Of a DNA stretch of 64,000 nt, positions 1 to 11,038 are shown in pieces (within the stretch, counting starts at the first letter, position 1; the number at the start of each line of letters is the position of its first letter). Below the pieces are notes generated by a model. The model was not told the DNA's origin, did not search any database, and saw only the letters and a program-made list of their open reading frames with translations. Source of the DNA: Hygrocybe punicea. Lineage: Eukaryota; Basidiomycota; Agaricomycetes; Agaricales; Hygrophoraceae. The position numbers and the translations under genes were made by a program. The stretch is taken from assembly GCA_963556145.1 (NCBI GenBank), contig OY744464.1, forward strand, positions 2,666,001 through 2,730,000. Reading direction: 5' to 3'.

Positions 1-1890
1 TCTTGTGCATGCCTGAAGAGACTCTGACAATGCATCTATTGTGTCTAACCCTTGCAATCATCAACTGTTCAGCATATGATAGATTTTGTAAAGCTGCTGG
101 CACATCACCAATCCACAGACCATTTGCAAGTGCATGAAGAGGTTGTTTTCCATTCTTCAATGACTTTTGACATGAATTGCATATATTATCTAAACTATCA
201 ATTAAAATGGGTTTATCAATGTCTTGCATTGGATTTTCAACTGAAAAATGTTCTTGTTGTATAGCAGAAGGTTGTATTAACAAAGTTAAATCTAAATCAA
301 GTGAGGATAATTGTGATAAATTTTGAACAGTTGTTAATCGTCCACAAACTGTACAACCTGCTTCTGTAAATTCATTTGGACTACTTTCTCTACAAAAGTT
401 TGATATAATAGTGTGTTGCAAGGATTGAGATGGAGGTAAAGGAGGAAATTCTTCTTTATCTCTGTAGGACTGTGCTGCAATTTGATTTTGCTGTTTGTAT
501 TTGTCAGGATTATTGTGACGAAAATTTTGAACTGCTTTTTGATTAAAAAGTATATATTTCTCTGAATCATCAGATGAATATCTTTGAACAGCGGCGAGGT
601 TTTGTTGTTGACATCTCTCTGGATGTTCCAAGCAATATTTTTGAACTGCTACAAGATTCTGTTGCTGGTATTTATGTGGATGTTCTGATTTATATCTGTT
701 CACAGCTGCAATATTTTGTTGCTGATGTTGTTCAGGATGTTCCAATTTATATCTTTGAACAGCTGCATTATTTTGTTGCTGATGTTTTTCTGGGTTTTTC
801 AAGTTGTATCTTTGAACAGCTGCAATATTTTTTCGGTGATGCTTCTCAGGATGTTCCAAGTTATGTCTTTGAACAGCTGCAAGATTTTGTTGCTGATGTT
901 TTTCAGGGTTTTCCAAGTTGAATTTTTGAACAGCTGCAATATTTTTTCGGTGATGCTTCTCAGGATGTTCCAAGTTATGTCTTTGAACAGCTGCAAGATT
1001 TTGTTGCTGATGCTTCACAACATTATTTTTATTGTATTTTTGAAGAGCAAAAAGATTCTGCTGGTAATATTTGTCAATGTTTTTATTGTGTGATCGTTTT
1101 ACAGCTTCAATGTTAGCTGTACTCTTTTTCGCCAGTATCTCTAGCTCATCTGTAAACTCAAATACTGAAACATCAGAAGAACAGTCAATGCACTTGTGAT
1201 TTACAATTTCAGTTTGAATTTCTGCATGTTTCATTTTTGCTGGCAAATAAATGGAATGACACGCAGCAATGAATTTAAGATTTGCAATGGTTAATTTGTC
1301 AACTAAAATTGCTAGTGAAATGTCCAATACTATAAGAAAATCATTAGAAAAATTCTGAAGAGTCATATCCTGCTTAGATATGTATGATTTAAATGTATAA
1401 CGTCCTGTTTTTCCTTGATGAAGTGGAAAAGATTTTAATCCAAGTTCTGATATGGTAAAAACAGGTTTTTTGCCACCACCCACATATGTCCTAGATATAT
1501 GATTGTCGTTATCAATATTTCGAGATGATATGGCTATATCATGGAAGTCAAATGGCTTTGCTGCTTTGCTCAGCAATAATATCCAAGTAGCAAAATGCCA
1601 GGCTATGGTCCCTATACCAAACCATAATATAGTATACTGCAAGAATAGTATAGTTGACATAAAATACCCTGACTGAGATAACAAAGAACCTATCATTGCT
1701 TTGCATTGACCAGACAGGGATAATGATGCATTCAACTGTTTGAACAGAGAAAACGACCCACCCAACTGTCTGGGCTGTGAAAACAACACGCCCAACTGTC
1801 TGGGCAGAGAAAACGACACGCCCAACTGTCTGGGCAGCGAAAACAACACGCCCAACTGTCTGGGCAGGGGGAAAAGTGTCTGGCAAGTAA
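1..1890 (-). CDS. Helitron Rep/helicase, N-terminal region (Hel-1 copy A, runs off window start)
   Basis: The minus strand is open from about 1890 to the window edge. Order of parts: about five decapeptide repeats of the LPRQLGVLFS type encoded by a 30-bp minisatellite; a hydrophobic, probably membrane-spanning stretch (about 1560-1640); a SAP-like helical stretch containing KLTIANLKFIAACHSI; an H-x-C-x2-C pair; about ten 19-residue repeats of the type HPEKHQQQNIAAVQRYNLE (about 540-1080); then the CGRL/C-x2-C zinc-like region that precedes the Helitron Rep domain. It aligns throughout with copy B at 48-50 kb. Where copy B has a TGA (49145-49147), copy A has CGA (complement 1094-1096). Rep and helicase domains lie outside the window. 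Helitron assignment is firm from copy B; the function of the N-terminal parts is unknown. Confidence 0.8.
1741..1870. repeat. 30-bp minisatellite inside Hel-1 copy A
   Basis: About five units of 30 bp, each containing GCCCAACTGTCTGGGC, itself an interrupted inverted repeat (GCCCA...TGGGC). The period is a multiple of three, so the frame stays open and adds ten residues per unit. The same array stands at the same protein position in copy B (48.3-48.5 kb) with more units, so it belongs to the element and changes copy number. Confidence 0.85.
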
Positions 1891-1941
1891 TATTAAACCA
1901 ATCTGCTAAACACGGTGAAGTACTTAGTACATTCAGTAGAT

Positions 1942-2211
1942 CTAGAGGTAGTTAGATTTACTGACTGAATCCCTCCCAAAGCAATTGGCTAACTCCATAA
2001 ACATTTTTACTGGTTTTTCCATCGATGTGAGCTTCGGCAGACAACCGCTGACATAAATCAAATTAGTAATGGAAATATGTTGAATCCCGATATAAATAGG
2101 ACCTGTGGGTGATTCAATTGTAATAGAATGGTCAGCAACACAAGTAGCAGTAGGATAAAGCTTTTGAACGTCATAGGGATGTAGTTCGAGTTGAGAAAAA
2201 AGGTTTTTCAA
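1942..2211 (-). CDS. upstream open segment of Hel-1 copy A
   Basis: An 89-codon open frame on the minus strand, with a homologous but stop-containing counterpart at about 47.94-48.21 kb in copy B, including a shared MELANCFGR-like motif. It probably is the 5' part of the same Helitron gene. It is joined to the minisatellite segment by an intron or a 4-nt indel: copy A has four more bases than copy B just upstream of the repeats. No known domain is visible. The start is uncertain. Confidence 0.45.
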   Translation of the reverse strand: MKNLFSQLELHPYDVQKLYPTATCVADHSITIESPTGPIYIGIQHISITNLIYVSGCLPKLTSMEKPVKMFMELANCFGRDSVSKSNYL

Positions 2212-2489
2212 CCTTATTACGTAATGAATTATTAATTGTACTTAATTGTACGTTTTGAGTAATAACTTCAACAAGTTGTTTTGAGCTGCAGCTTGACAAG
2301 TTGACCTACATGAGTCACTGGGTGATTTACTTGCTTGGATACATTACAAAGAGCAAACAGGGGACTGGGACATATATTTGATGCAAATTTTTTTTTTACA
2401 AAGGGCAGTCACAAATTAACCACCGTCCACCGAAGAACTCACCACCCAACCAGTGAAGTTCACCACCTAACTGACTGAAAGTCAACTGA
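2212..2489. other. no gene seen
   Basis: AT-rich sequence between the Hel-1 copy A 5' end and the next gene. It holds a T-run and several short CCACC-type repeats (2415-2475). No promoter, RNA gene or element end could be supported. Confidence 0.5.
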
Positions 2490-4002
2490 TGTTTACACCT
2501 ACTGCAGGTTACCACTATGTCCGACCGTTTTCAAGAAAACGACCATGTTCGAATTCAGCCACAACCGGAGCATTGGGGGGGGACCTCTTGTCCCCATGGG
2601 CGGATTTGGGGGTGGCACCAAGTGTAACGAGTGCCCTTGACGCTGTCGTTAGAAAATTGGACGTACACTATGTCTGTGTGGCGACCGATTGAAAAAACGG
2701 TGGGGACGGTGTCCCGGATGGCAAGATCGAATGGAAATCTTTCGACGAGGTTTCTTTGTGCCATGCTGAGGGTGAAGTTCATAGTGAGAATGGGTTGAAA
2801 CTTAGTTGCCGTAAATGCAACCAAATTGTTGAATTTAAAACTTAGGACAAAGCGAGCAACTCAGTTGAGAAAAACAAAAGACAAAAAACTTACTGCTTCA
2901 CCACCCCAGCCAAGTCCTGGTAGCTTCGAGGCATCTTGACCAGGGCACCACACGACATGACCCAAAGGGTCACATCCCTCTCCCGAAGAAAGTTTGCAAC
3001 CCTTCGCGGGATCAGGAGGTCAAAAAACTGATATTTGATACAGGCAATTAGAATAAGGATGCCACGACAAAGAAAGCTCACCTCCGTCACAGAAGTACAC
3101 AATTTCGGACCATTAAATAAATCCCCGGTTTCATCATGTGAATGCGTGGTTATGAAAATTACAATCTGAGATGAGCAGTGTCTAATTATGATAAGTAAAT
3201 GGAGCAAAGTATGCAGTACAAATAAACGTACTGGTATTGGCTGCAAATTTCGGCAACCCACTTTGCATGCAGTTCCACATTTGAATCATCGGCAAGATCG
3301 AATTCCACCTCAGCAAACTGGAGAGCAGACTCGGCAAGAAATCCTGACATGTAGGATGCGAGGACAGTAGCAGGGGCACCAGCGTTAGATGTCCCAGAGA
3401 GCACAAAGTGCATGATCAAAAGGGTGTCATGGGACACCTGGGAGTGGGCGTGCATTTGAAATCCGCTGGTGATTTGGACGGGAGACGCAATCGCAGGGAT
3501 ATGAGCGGTGGGATCGAGGGAGTTGTTGACGTATGCAGGACCATTCAAGACGTAGAGGGCCTAAGTCGTTCATTAGTCTTGGTTACGATTAAATAAGTAA
3601 TATACTCACATGGTAGGGCTCACAATGACGGCCTGTAAAATTCAATTCATGGCATGACGGGCAGACGAAGATGGAAGGTATCACAGCCGGATTGGCATGG
3701 ATGTCCACACATGATTCGCAGACTGACCGTGGACAGTACTCACAGACCATGAGCAGTCCACCGTTCAGGCAGATGTAGCAAAACTGTGAGAAGGTCAGTT
3801 ACAGGTGAAAAACGTTTTAAAAGGTAAGCACAGACGTCGTTCTTGCCATCAGAGGGTGGGGGGGGTAACGGAGTTGCAGAGTCAGAGGACACAACGAGAC
3901 GGACTGCTGGAATGGAAGCCGGTGCAGTTTTCTCAGTTTTGTCAGATTTTCGGGGAACAACACCACCAGTGGAGTTCTTTGCGGTTTGTTTCGTGCGGGC
4001 AT
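2490..4002 (-). pseudogene. H3-tail-like / PHD-like finger / caspase(CHAT)-like gene, six exons
   Basis: Exons read on the minus strand: 3836-4002, 3610-3783, 3228-3560, 3082-3165, 2894-3027 and 2840 down to about 2490, all joined by GT-AG introns in consistent phase. Exon 1 encodes ARTKQTAKNSTGGVVPRK, very close to the histone H3 N-terminus. Exon 2 is a PHD-like finger (CYIC...CEYC...CESC..H...CPSCH). Exon 4 gives a hydrophobic strand ending FITTHSHDETGDLF and exon 5 gives LWVMSCGALV. His (about 233 or 235) and Cys (about 279) lie some 45 residues apart behind beta-strand-like stretches, as in caspase-fold peptidases. Exon 6 adds CHPQIRPWG...CSGC and, beyond a TGA (complement 2555-2557), a further CSRC. 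Lesions: that TGA, and the ATG (complement 4000-4002) sits one base out of frame with the H3-like peptide. PHD and H3-like identity are strong; the protease fold is inference. Confidence 0.72.
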
Positions 4003-4639
4003 TGTTGAACAGAATATCACTAAGTCCAAACTCAATGTGGTAAAAGGTTTATATCAATGTGAAATCATTAGTATTGTACCGGCATTCCTTCCCCGTGAAA
4101 AGTCACAAATGTAAAATATTTTTAGATATAATAATTAATTCCATTTATAGGCATTTGCAAATGATATGAGCATACTATTATTACTGATGAAAAGACAATT
4201 TATAATAAAAGGACGATGAAGTATACCAAATTATTCTACACCACGTAAATATTTTTTAAACTGGCGACTTTGGCCCCCCCCCACAGCATACGCCGCTTGC
4301 CGCCATAACCCATCACGGTGACCATTAATTTCCGTATCAAATGCCATGCCCCAAACTCTTGCTAAATTCGGTCGTTTGAACTGTGGGAAAGTCTGAGTCA
4401 TCATTATTAAACGCGCTTGCTTTGCCCTCTCTTCAATGTTTCAACATTCAATGTTCACAAGACGTATATTCCTGAGACTCATTAGTTTCATGGTTTCCCT
4501 AGCTCACTACAAAATTTGATAACCCACGCCAGCTGGAGCACTGACGGTAAAGTGAAATGTTTTTTTTTTGAACGGTGGGAAAGTATTACTAATCATTGTT
4601 TGATGCGTCGACGCGTTTTGCGGTTGTCACCGTTTAGCT
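4003..4639. other. no gene seen
   Basis: Upstream region of the PHD/caspase-like gene, AT-rich near 4100-4260, with a short C-run at 4274-4282. I see no coding exon, RNA gene or clear element terminus here. Confidence 0.5.
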
Positions 4640-4818
4640 CTTTAGTAAAGGTCAGTACTTGTACTTTTCTTGTAGCTTCGTTATGGTCATTATTATTCCT
4701 AGTTGTGTAGCCTGGAAGGATGGCCGTCTGGGCCATGGAAGACGTGATCGTGCAGTCTGTGCACGATCCACTTCCACCCTTCCAAAACCAACTGAGGGGA
4801 TGGCCGACTGGGCCACGG
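4640..4818. repeat. two-hairpin (GTCTG-loop) repeat, left of the gypsy insertion
   Basis: Closely matches 14.75-14.93 kb. It contains ATGGCC-GTCTG-GGCCAT followed by GTGATCGTGCA-GTCTG-TGCACGATCCAC, then a second partial unit (GGCC-GACTG-GGCC) cut by the gypsy element after ACGG (4815-4818). The target-site duplicate ACGG recurs at 14629-14632. Confidence 0.8.
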
Positions 4819-5613
4819 TGTAAAGGCGAGGTCGGGGTGGCTGCGGAATAATGATCCTAAGCCTGAGGGGTCAGCGTAGAAGTGACTAGGAATAGTCTAA
4901 CAAGCTTCAGTAAGATAATAGGATATAAAAAGTAAGAAGCCGCCGAGTAAACTACTGAAATCTATCGAGACCGATCGAAGCCGACGAAGCCGACGATGTC
5001 GGGTACGGCGGGTCGGGTGTCGGGTGACGAGAAACGTAGAGATAAAGGCGGTAGAACGACGGGGAGGGCGTCGAGGAATCCGACGAGCAATGTGTGCGAT
5101 GGAATTTACTGAGAGACTTAATTCTCAGAGAGAGGAAATGGGGGAACTGGTTTCTTATTTTGAGACGGCGCTTGGGCACCGTTTTTATACTACAAATTTG
5201 TGTACCTAGATTCGGACGAGAGTCCTCGGCCGATGAGAGGAGACAAAGGAGAATAAAAATGGGGAAGTAGGAAGAGCGTTGCGAGGCGACGATGACAGGT
5301 AAAATGGGTGGAAGATATGAAAAACCGTAAAAGATGCAATATACTTTACTATATCCCCATAAGGGAGACGCTAGGCGTGAATGAGGCAAGTCCGATGTCG
5401 GGATCCCAGTCCGATGAGATCTATCTCTGATATTTGAAGTTCCGTGAGTTTATGAGATAGACCGACCAGGTACGTGAGCGGCCGTGCTAGTCGGTATGCA
5501 TCGGGTTGCGTCGGGTTACGTCGGGTTTGAGCGTAGATTGCTAGAGACGTCGGGTTCGAGCGGATTCGCTAGATATTGATGTTACGGCCTCAGAGGGTCG
5601 AGGACCCTCTACA
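4819..5613 (-). repeat. gypsy 3' LTR (element orientation minus)
   Basis: 795 bp, starts TGTAAAGG and ends CTCTACA on the plus strand. It differs from the other LTR at about three positions (for example near 4997 and near 5563-5570). It contains many CGGGT/TCGGGT motifs near its right end. Confidence 0.93.
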
Positions 5614-5784
5614 TCTCCTTGGGTCTTCTAATAGAGACCATCCGTGGTCGAGAATATGGGGTCTCCGAATGCGGGTCGCGAATGTGGCCAATCACGTGAG
5701 CGGCCAAACAACGGCAAAGTAAAAAAAAAGAAAAATTTTCTCGTTGTTGATCCGACCTTTCCTCTACACCATCACACGTTCACA

Positions 5785-7172
5785 ATGTCCCAAGTCTACG
5801 ACAACTTCCTCGCTTTCGTCGAAAGCATCGAACCCGATGTCCGGGCGGACTACGAAGAGGCCATCAACGCGGTCACCGTGTTTCATAGCGACGACCTCGT
5901 AACGATGGTGGACGGCAACGAGGGGATGGCCCAACAATGGTTAAGCGGCCGCAAGAAGGCGCTGGTGAGTTTCCTTATTGACTACGCGTGTCCTAAGATA
6001 GCTCATGCCGTCCCGCCAGTGTGCTTACAATGGAATCGTCGCGGAACTCCGAGCTGGTGGTACGAGGCCAGTAACGCCACCGTTATGGGCCGACCGCCAA
6101 TCGTATGCCAACGATGTCGAAGAGTGGCTGAAAGAAGCGGCGGATCGGGAGAGGCAGGAACAGGAAGAAGCCAGACGGCGGGCGGATGAAGAAGCGGCTA
6201 TGCGGGAAGAGGAGGCCAGACGGATGGCAGAGGCAAGTGCACGAGCGGAGGCGGAGAAAAGGCGAAAGGCGGCAGAGGAAAGGCGAGAGCGGCTTAGAAT
6301 AGAACAACACGAGCAGCACTGGAATCAAGAAGCGGACCGGGTTGAAAGGGATGGAGCCGCGTATCGGCGGCGGCTCAGCGAAGAACGGCGAGCTGAAGCA
6401 AACGCGGGTGAACCAAGGACTGAGTCGATTCCGGAAGGGGAAGCCGCAGTTGAGCCAGAGGAAGGCCCCGTCGACCCGGCACCAGAGACACCGGCCGATG
6501 TAGAAGACGTAGATACGCCGGGCGTGGAGACCGGAGACTTGGCTGGTACGACGGTGAGTTCTTGTGTCGGTTCATATGTTCTTTAGTTACTGATCCTGGT
6601 AACAGTTCACCGGGCCGTTTCCCCTACAACCCTGCACCAACTGCGTCAAGGCGCAAGAGGCGTGTCGAGGCGTCACGGGCTACGTGTGCGAACGATGCCG
6701 GAGGCTGAAGAAGAGATGTACTAACGCTACACACCGGACGGGCGGGGGTCGGCGCAAGGTGGATACCGGAAAGGGCAAAGAGGTCGCGGCCGGTACGAGG
6801 AAGCCGTTGTCATTCACGACAAAGCCCATCCGCAGTAGGCCTGCCCAGGCCTCAACGAGCAAACCGCGGGTCGAGGAGGTGGAGTCGGTCGAGGACGATG
6901 ACGAAGACGAGGAGGAGTCGGAGGAAGAGCGGCCGACGAAAAGACTTAGGACGGCCTCGACAGCGAACCCGTTCGTTTTGACGATGGAGAATTACGAGCA
7001 AGTGTCGGCGCGGCTAGCGGTCCTTACGGAGGAGCTGGGAGCCCTGGGCACCAACGTCAATCGTCACCTCGTCCACTTCGGTCAAGAGTTCCAGCGGCTT
7101 CGCGTCGATCTCGAACGGTCGACCTCAAGGTTGGCGATGTTGAAGCGGGATTACGAGACCGGCCGCCTGTAA
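5785..7172 (+). CDS. antisense accessory gene of the gypsy element: coiled-coil protein with Zn(II)2Cys6-like cluster
   Basis: Three exons, 5785-5964, 6020-6553 and 6606-7172, with GT-AG introns of 55 and 52 bp; about 426 residues. Start chosen at ATG 5785 because it is the first in-frame Met after the LTR and the frame then stays open. Order of parts: N-terminal globular region, a long charged E/R/A-rich coiled coil (exon 2), an acidic linker, then CTNCVKAQEAC and CERCRRLKKRC (start of exon 3). This is C-x2-C-x6-C-x7-C-x2-C-x6-C, the spacing of fungal zinc binuclear clusters, with basic residues in the second half. After that come an acidic stretch, a KRLR-type basic motif and a C-terminal helical region. 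It runs opposite to gag-pol and converges on the integrase end. DNA binding is inferred from spacing only; no lesion is visible. Confidence 0.75.
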
Positions 7173-7381
7173 AATATATATATAAAAATAACGAGCCCAT
7201 TGTATATATAAAAAAAATATATCGTGTACATAAAAGACGTGTCAGCTTGTTCACCCAGCTAAGGAAAGCCGATCGGCTCCCGAAGACATAGGACTATTCG
7301 CATCATTCGTCATATCGTTAGAAAACTAAGAGGAACTAAATAAAATGGGGGTATAACGTGGACAGAATATAAATGAAATGC

Positions 7382-10300
7382 TTAATCGTCGTCGGGTGAG
7401 GAGTCTATAGAGGGCGGGTACGTCGGATCATCAAGATCGTTTGAATCGGTATCGTCGGCATCGGGGTATTGTAAGAAGTCGTCCAACGGTATCGATATTT
7501 TTGAACGGGCGTGGTAGGGTACGACTCGGAAAGCGGCAAATCGAGATTTAGAAACCGCACCGTCGAGTTCGGCGAGTATGTAGGATCCGCCTTCTGTTTT
7601 CCTGACGACAACCATGGGTCCAAAGTACCGCGGTTTTGCTTTACGATCGAGAGACATTTCGATACGTGAATTTCGGACGAGAACGAGGTTACCGGGTTCG
7701 AAGTCGTAAACTTTGATCGTGTTGGCGTATTTCTGCTCGAATTGCTGGGCGGACGCGAGCCGAGATTTGGTAAGCTTTTCTTTGACCCGATCGAGGTCGG
7801 CTTCTCGTTTACGAAGTTGTCGGGCGCGGATGACTATGAGGTCGGTCGTAGACATCGTATCTTGCGTTGGAACCATGTACGTAGCTTCGGCAAAATCGAA
7901 TGGAAACAGCGGTTCTACTCCGTGTGCGATGTAGTAGGACGAGTATCCGAGGCTTTTGTGTGTCGTGACCCGTTCGGCCCAAAATACGGAGTGGGTTACG
8001 GTGTGCCATTTCTTTTCATCTCCGTCACAACTTTTCATAATGGCCTCCCGGACATCTAGGTGGCGACGCTCAACGGGTCCGTTCGCTTGTGAGTTATAGG
8101 GCGAAATGCGGATGTGGCGGATACCGTAGCGGGAGGCGAGATAGTCGAGCGCTTCTACGAACGGCTTGCCGTTGTCGGTGACGATTTCTTCGAGAGCGCC
8201 CCAACGGCATAAGATGTCTTCGAACAAAAACGTGCCGATGGTGGAGCCGGTCTCGCGGCGTAACATGCGGAACTCAGGGTAGGCGGACAGGGAGCAACGG
8301 GCTTGGACGATGTATCGATAGCCGCCGGATCATGGCATAAACATTGTGTCGACATACGCTTTACGAAATAGTGAGGCCGGTGTAGCGACGGTGGGCGGAA
8401 TGTGATGATAACGCATTTGCCGTACTTGGCACTGATGGCAAGACTGGACGTACCACTTGACGTCGTGGTCGAGGTGCGGCCACCAGAAACGGTCGAGTAG
8501 CCGAGCGCGGACGGAGAATATACCTTTATGGCCGAGAGAGTCGTGAGCGTCTTTGAGTAACTGAAGCCGGCGGTCGGGCGGTATGACAAGTTTGTGTTTT
8601 CCGTGACGGTCTTTGCGCCAAAGCTTGTTATCGGTGACGAAGAATTCAAGGGCGTATCGTAGGAACAGACGGTATTCTTCGTCCGTGAAGTTCGCGGGTC
8701 GGGTTAGATCTCGTAACCAAGTCTCGACGAGGGCAAGACGAGCGTCGGCCGCGCGGGCTTTATCGGATCGCGGTATGTCAGATACGGCTTCCTGATTTGT
8801 GTAGACGAGGACGGCGGGTAATTCTTGGAGTCGGTCGGCTGTGGCACGGCAGCGGCCGCATACGGCAATCGGCTTAGACGGTATGGGGACGGGTCGGTAG
8901 TTGACGACTTCCATAAAGAAACCGTAGGAGTGGTCGAGCCAATCGTCGGAGTCGTTGATCTCCTCGGGGTCTTCTGCAGCGCGGGGACGTCGGGAGAGTC
9001 CGTCGGGTGCACCGTGTGCGGAAGCGGGTACGTGAACGAGTCTAAAGTCAAATAAGAGCACGCCGGCTATCCATCGGTTGATCGTTGCATTGGGCTGAAT
9101 GTCGGGGTTGTTGAGCATCCCTTTTATGTACTTCGCGTCGACTTCAACGGTGAGGTTGCGGACGCCGATAATGAAAGTCCGATAGGTGCGGAGGGCCCTG
9201 AAGAGGCCGTAGAGTTCGAGCTTGGACTGGGAGTGTCGGGCTTCGCGTTCGTTCCACGATATTGAACCAAAGCGATTCGGATAGCGCTTTCCGTCGGCAC
9301 GGATTTGCATAAGAAGGAAGCTGACTCCAAGAACGGATGAATCGACGGCGAGAATCACTTCCCATTCACGCGTGTAGTCGATAGCGCGCAGTGCTGGCGA
9401 CGTAATGACGGCGTTTTTGAGGTAGTCGACGGCGGTCTCTTCTTCTTCACCAAATTCGAAGGGTATACCTTTGCGGGTAAGACGGACGAGGGGTCGGGAG
9501 TGGAGCGAGAAGTCCTTGATAAAAATACGCAAGACGCCGCAGATACCGAGAAAGGCGCGAACTTCGGTGAGGTTGGTCGGCAGTGGCCAATCGCGAATCT
9601 TCTGTACTTTGGAGTTGTCGGCTACTCTTCCTTCGTATGTGCATCGGTGGCCAACAACGATGACTGAGGGTCGACACAACTCGAGTTTTTTGCCGTTGAA
9701 GGTACCGCCGACATAGTGGAAACGCTGGATGACGCGGTTGACACCTTGGAAGTGCTCCCAAATGAAACGTCGGATTGCCGGGTTCTCGGGTATAGTCTCG
9801 TAGGTACCGTCGGGTTGCTCGTAGCGGGTTGGAGGCCCTTTGATGGGAATATCGTCCATATACGGAACGGCAAGATGAGGGATTTCGTCATGGAGGATGT
9901 ACGTGGAGTCACCATGTAGGATCTGCAGGGAATTTGTGTATCCCATAGCAATCCACGTAAGTCGAAGCGTTCCGAGTGGAGACTGAAAGGTCATATAGTC
10001 CTGAGACGAGGGGTGGACGAGGCGTTGGTCGAAAGAGACGAAGAGGTTGAAGGAAGCGTAGCAAGAGTGGCCGCCAAAGGCCTCGGCCAAGTGCTCGGTC
10101 ATGGGCGGTACGGCGGGATCGCGGATAGTGACGGCGTTAAGCGGCTGTAGATCGTGGACGATTCGAAGAGACTTCCCATCCTTTTTCAAAACGCAGAACC
10201 AGCGGGAGCGGTATGACGAATTCGAGGGTTCATAGGTACCGGCGTTAATTTTGTCTTTGATGATGCCGATGACTTCGTTAAGGATGCCGGGTGGGATTGG

Positions 10301-11035
10301 GATATTGCGATGGACCCACGGGTCGTGCGGTACGGTGGGAATGTGGATCGGCGGGAAGTAGTCCGTATTGAACTGGCCTTTCTCGGATTCGTTCCAGGCG
10401 AAGGCGGCTTCTTGCGTTTTGATGATATGGTGGCCGAGTTTTTCTTCCTCAGGCCAAAGGAATCCATCCGAGTTCATCGGCATCGCGTCGTGTCGTTCCT
10501 GGGTATAGCGGGTGCCGGGTGTAAAGTCGGGCGGATGAGTCGGGAGCGTGGGTAAATCGGCTAGCGGGTCGCCGGTGATCTCGCGTATGATACGGTATTC
10601 GTCGGGGAGAGTGGTAGAAATTGGGCGGATACGATCGGCTACCTTCTTATACTTTTTCTTGGTAACGACTCCTTTTAGGTCCCTGGTAGGGGGGGTGGTA
10701 TACGAGATATAAGTAACGTGTTCAGTAGAGGCCTTGTTACAAATATTCGAAGAAGAAATATGTGACGCAGGAGCGGAGACGGAACAAGACGAAGGAAGGG
10801 TATCGGTAGTACGTAGCTGATTTTGTACATCGGTCAACAATGAAATGTACTGGGCGGCAGTCTGAGGCTGAGACGAAGAGAAATCTAAATCGATAGAAAA
10901 ACATAAGTCCTCTTCTAGGGGAAACGGCAAAAGGGAAGCATAGTTCGTGGTATAGGTGTGGTCGCTTTCGAGTGGCGGCTTCTCATCTCCTGGTGCGTCC
11001 TTTCCGAGAGGTATCTCCGGGTCCTCGACTTCTAA
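7382..11035 (-). pseudogene. pol: gypsy Pol: reverse transcriptase, RNase H, integrase
   Basis: The pol frame lies -1 to gag and opens at the gag stop. Reverse transcriptase has LRIVHDLQPLN and the catalytic PYMDD. RNase H has AVDSS, KLELYGL and VEVDAKYI. The integrase HHCC finger is HDSLGHKG...CHQCQ, and the core shows VDTMFMP, TDNGKPF and NGPVERRH as the DDE triad. The C-terminal end is acidic (7382-7450). A single in-frame TGA (complement 8330-8332) falls just after the first catalytic Asp of integrase; sequence on both sides is otherwise clean. Expression would need a -1 shift from gag. The copy is probably just inactivated, given the nearly identical LTRs. Confidence 0.92.
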
Positions 11036-11038
11036 AAA
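11032..11038 (-). promoter_or_regulatory. probable -1 frameshift site at the gag stop codon (TTTTTAG)
   Basis: In element sense gag ends GAT TTT TAG, and the pol frame is open across this point in the -1 register. A run of five T directly abutting the stop would let the P-site tRNA re-pair on TTT. No downstream pseudoknot was worked out. Confidence 0.5.

Noticed and set aside
1741..1870. CRISPR-like look of regularly spaced repeats (also 48300-48520)
   Set aside because: 30-bp head-to-tail minisatellite without unique spacers, inside a eukaryotic Helitron reading frame.
5024..5389. Open frames in the gypsy LTR (also 13967-14404)
   Set aside because: Present identically in both LTRs, no domain; the sequence is regulatory LTR DNA.
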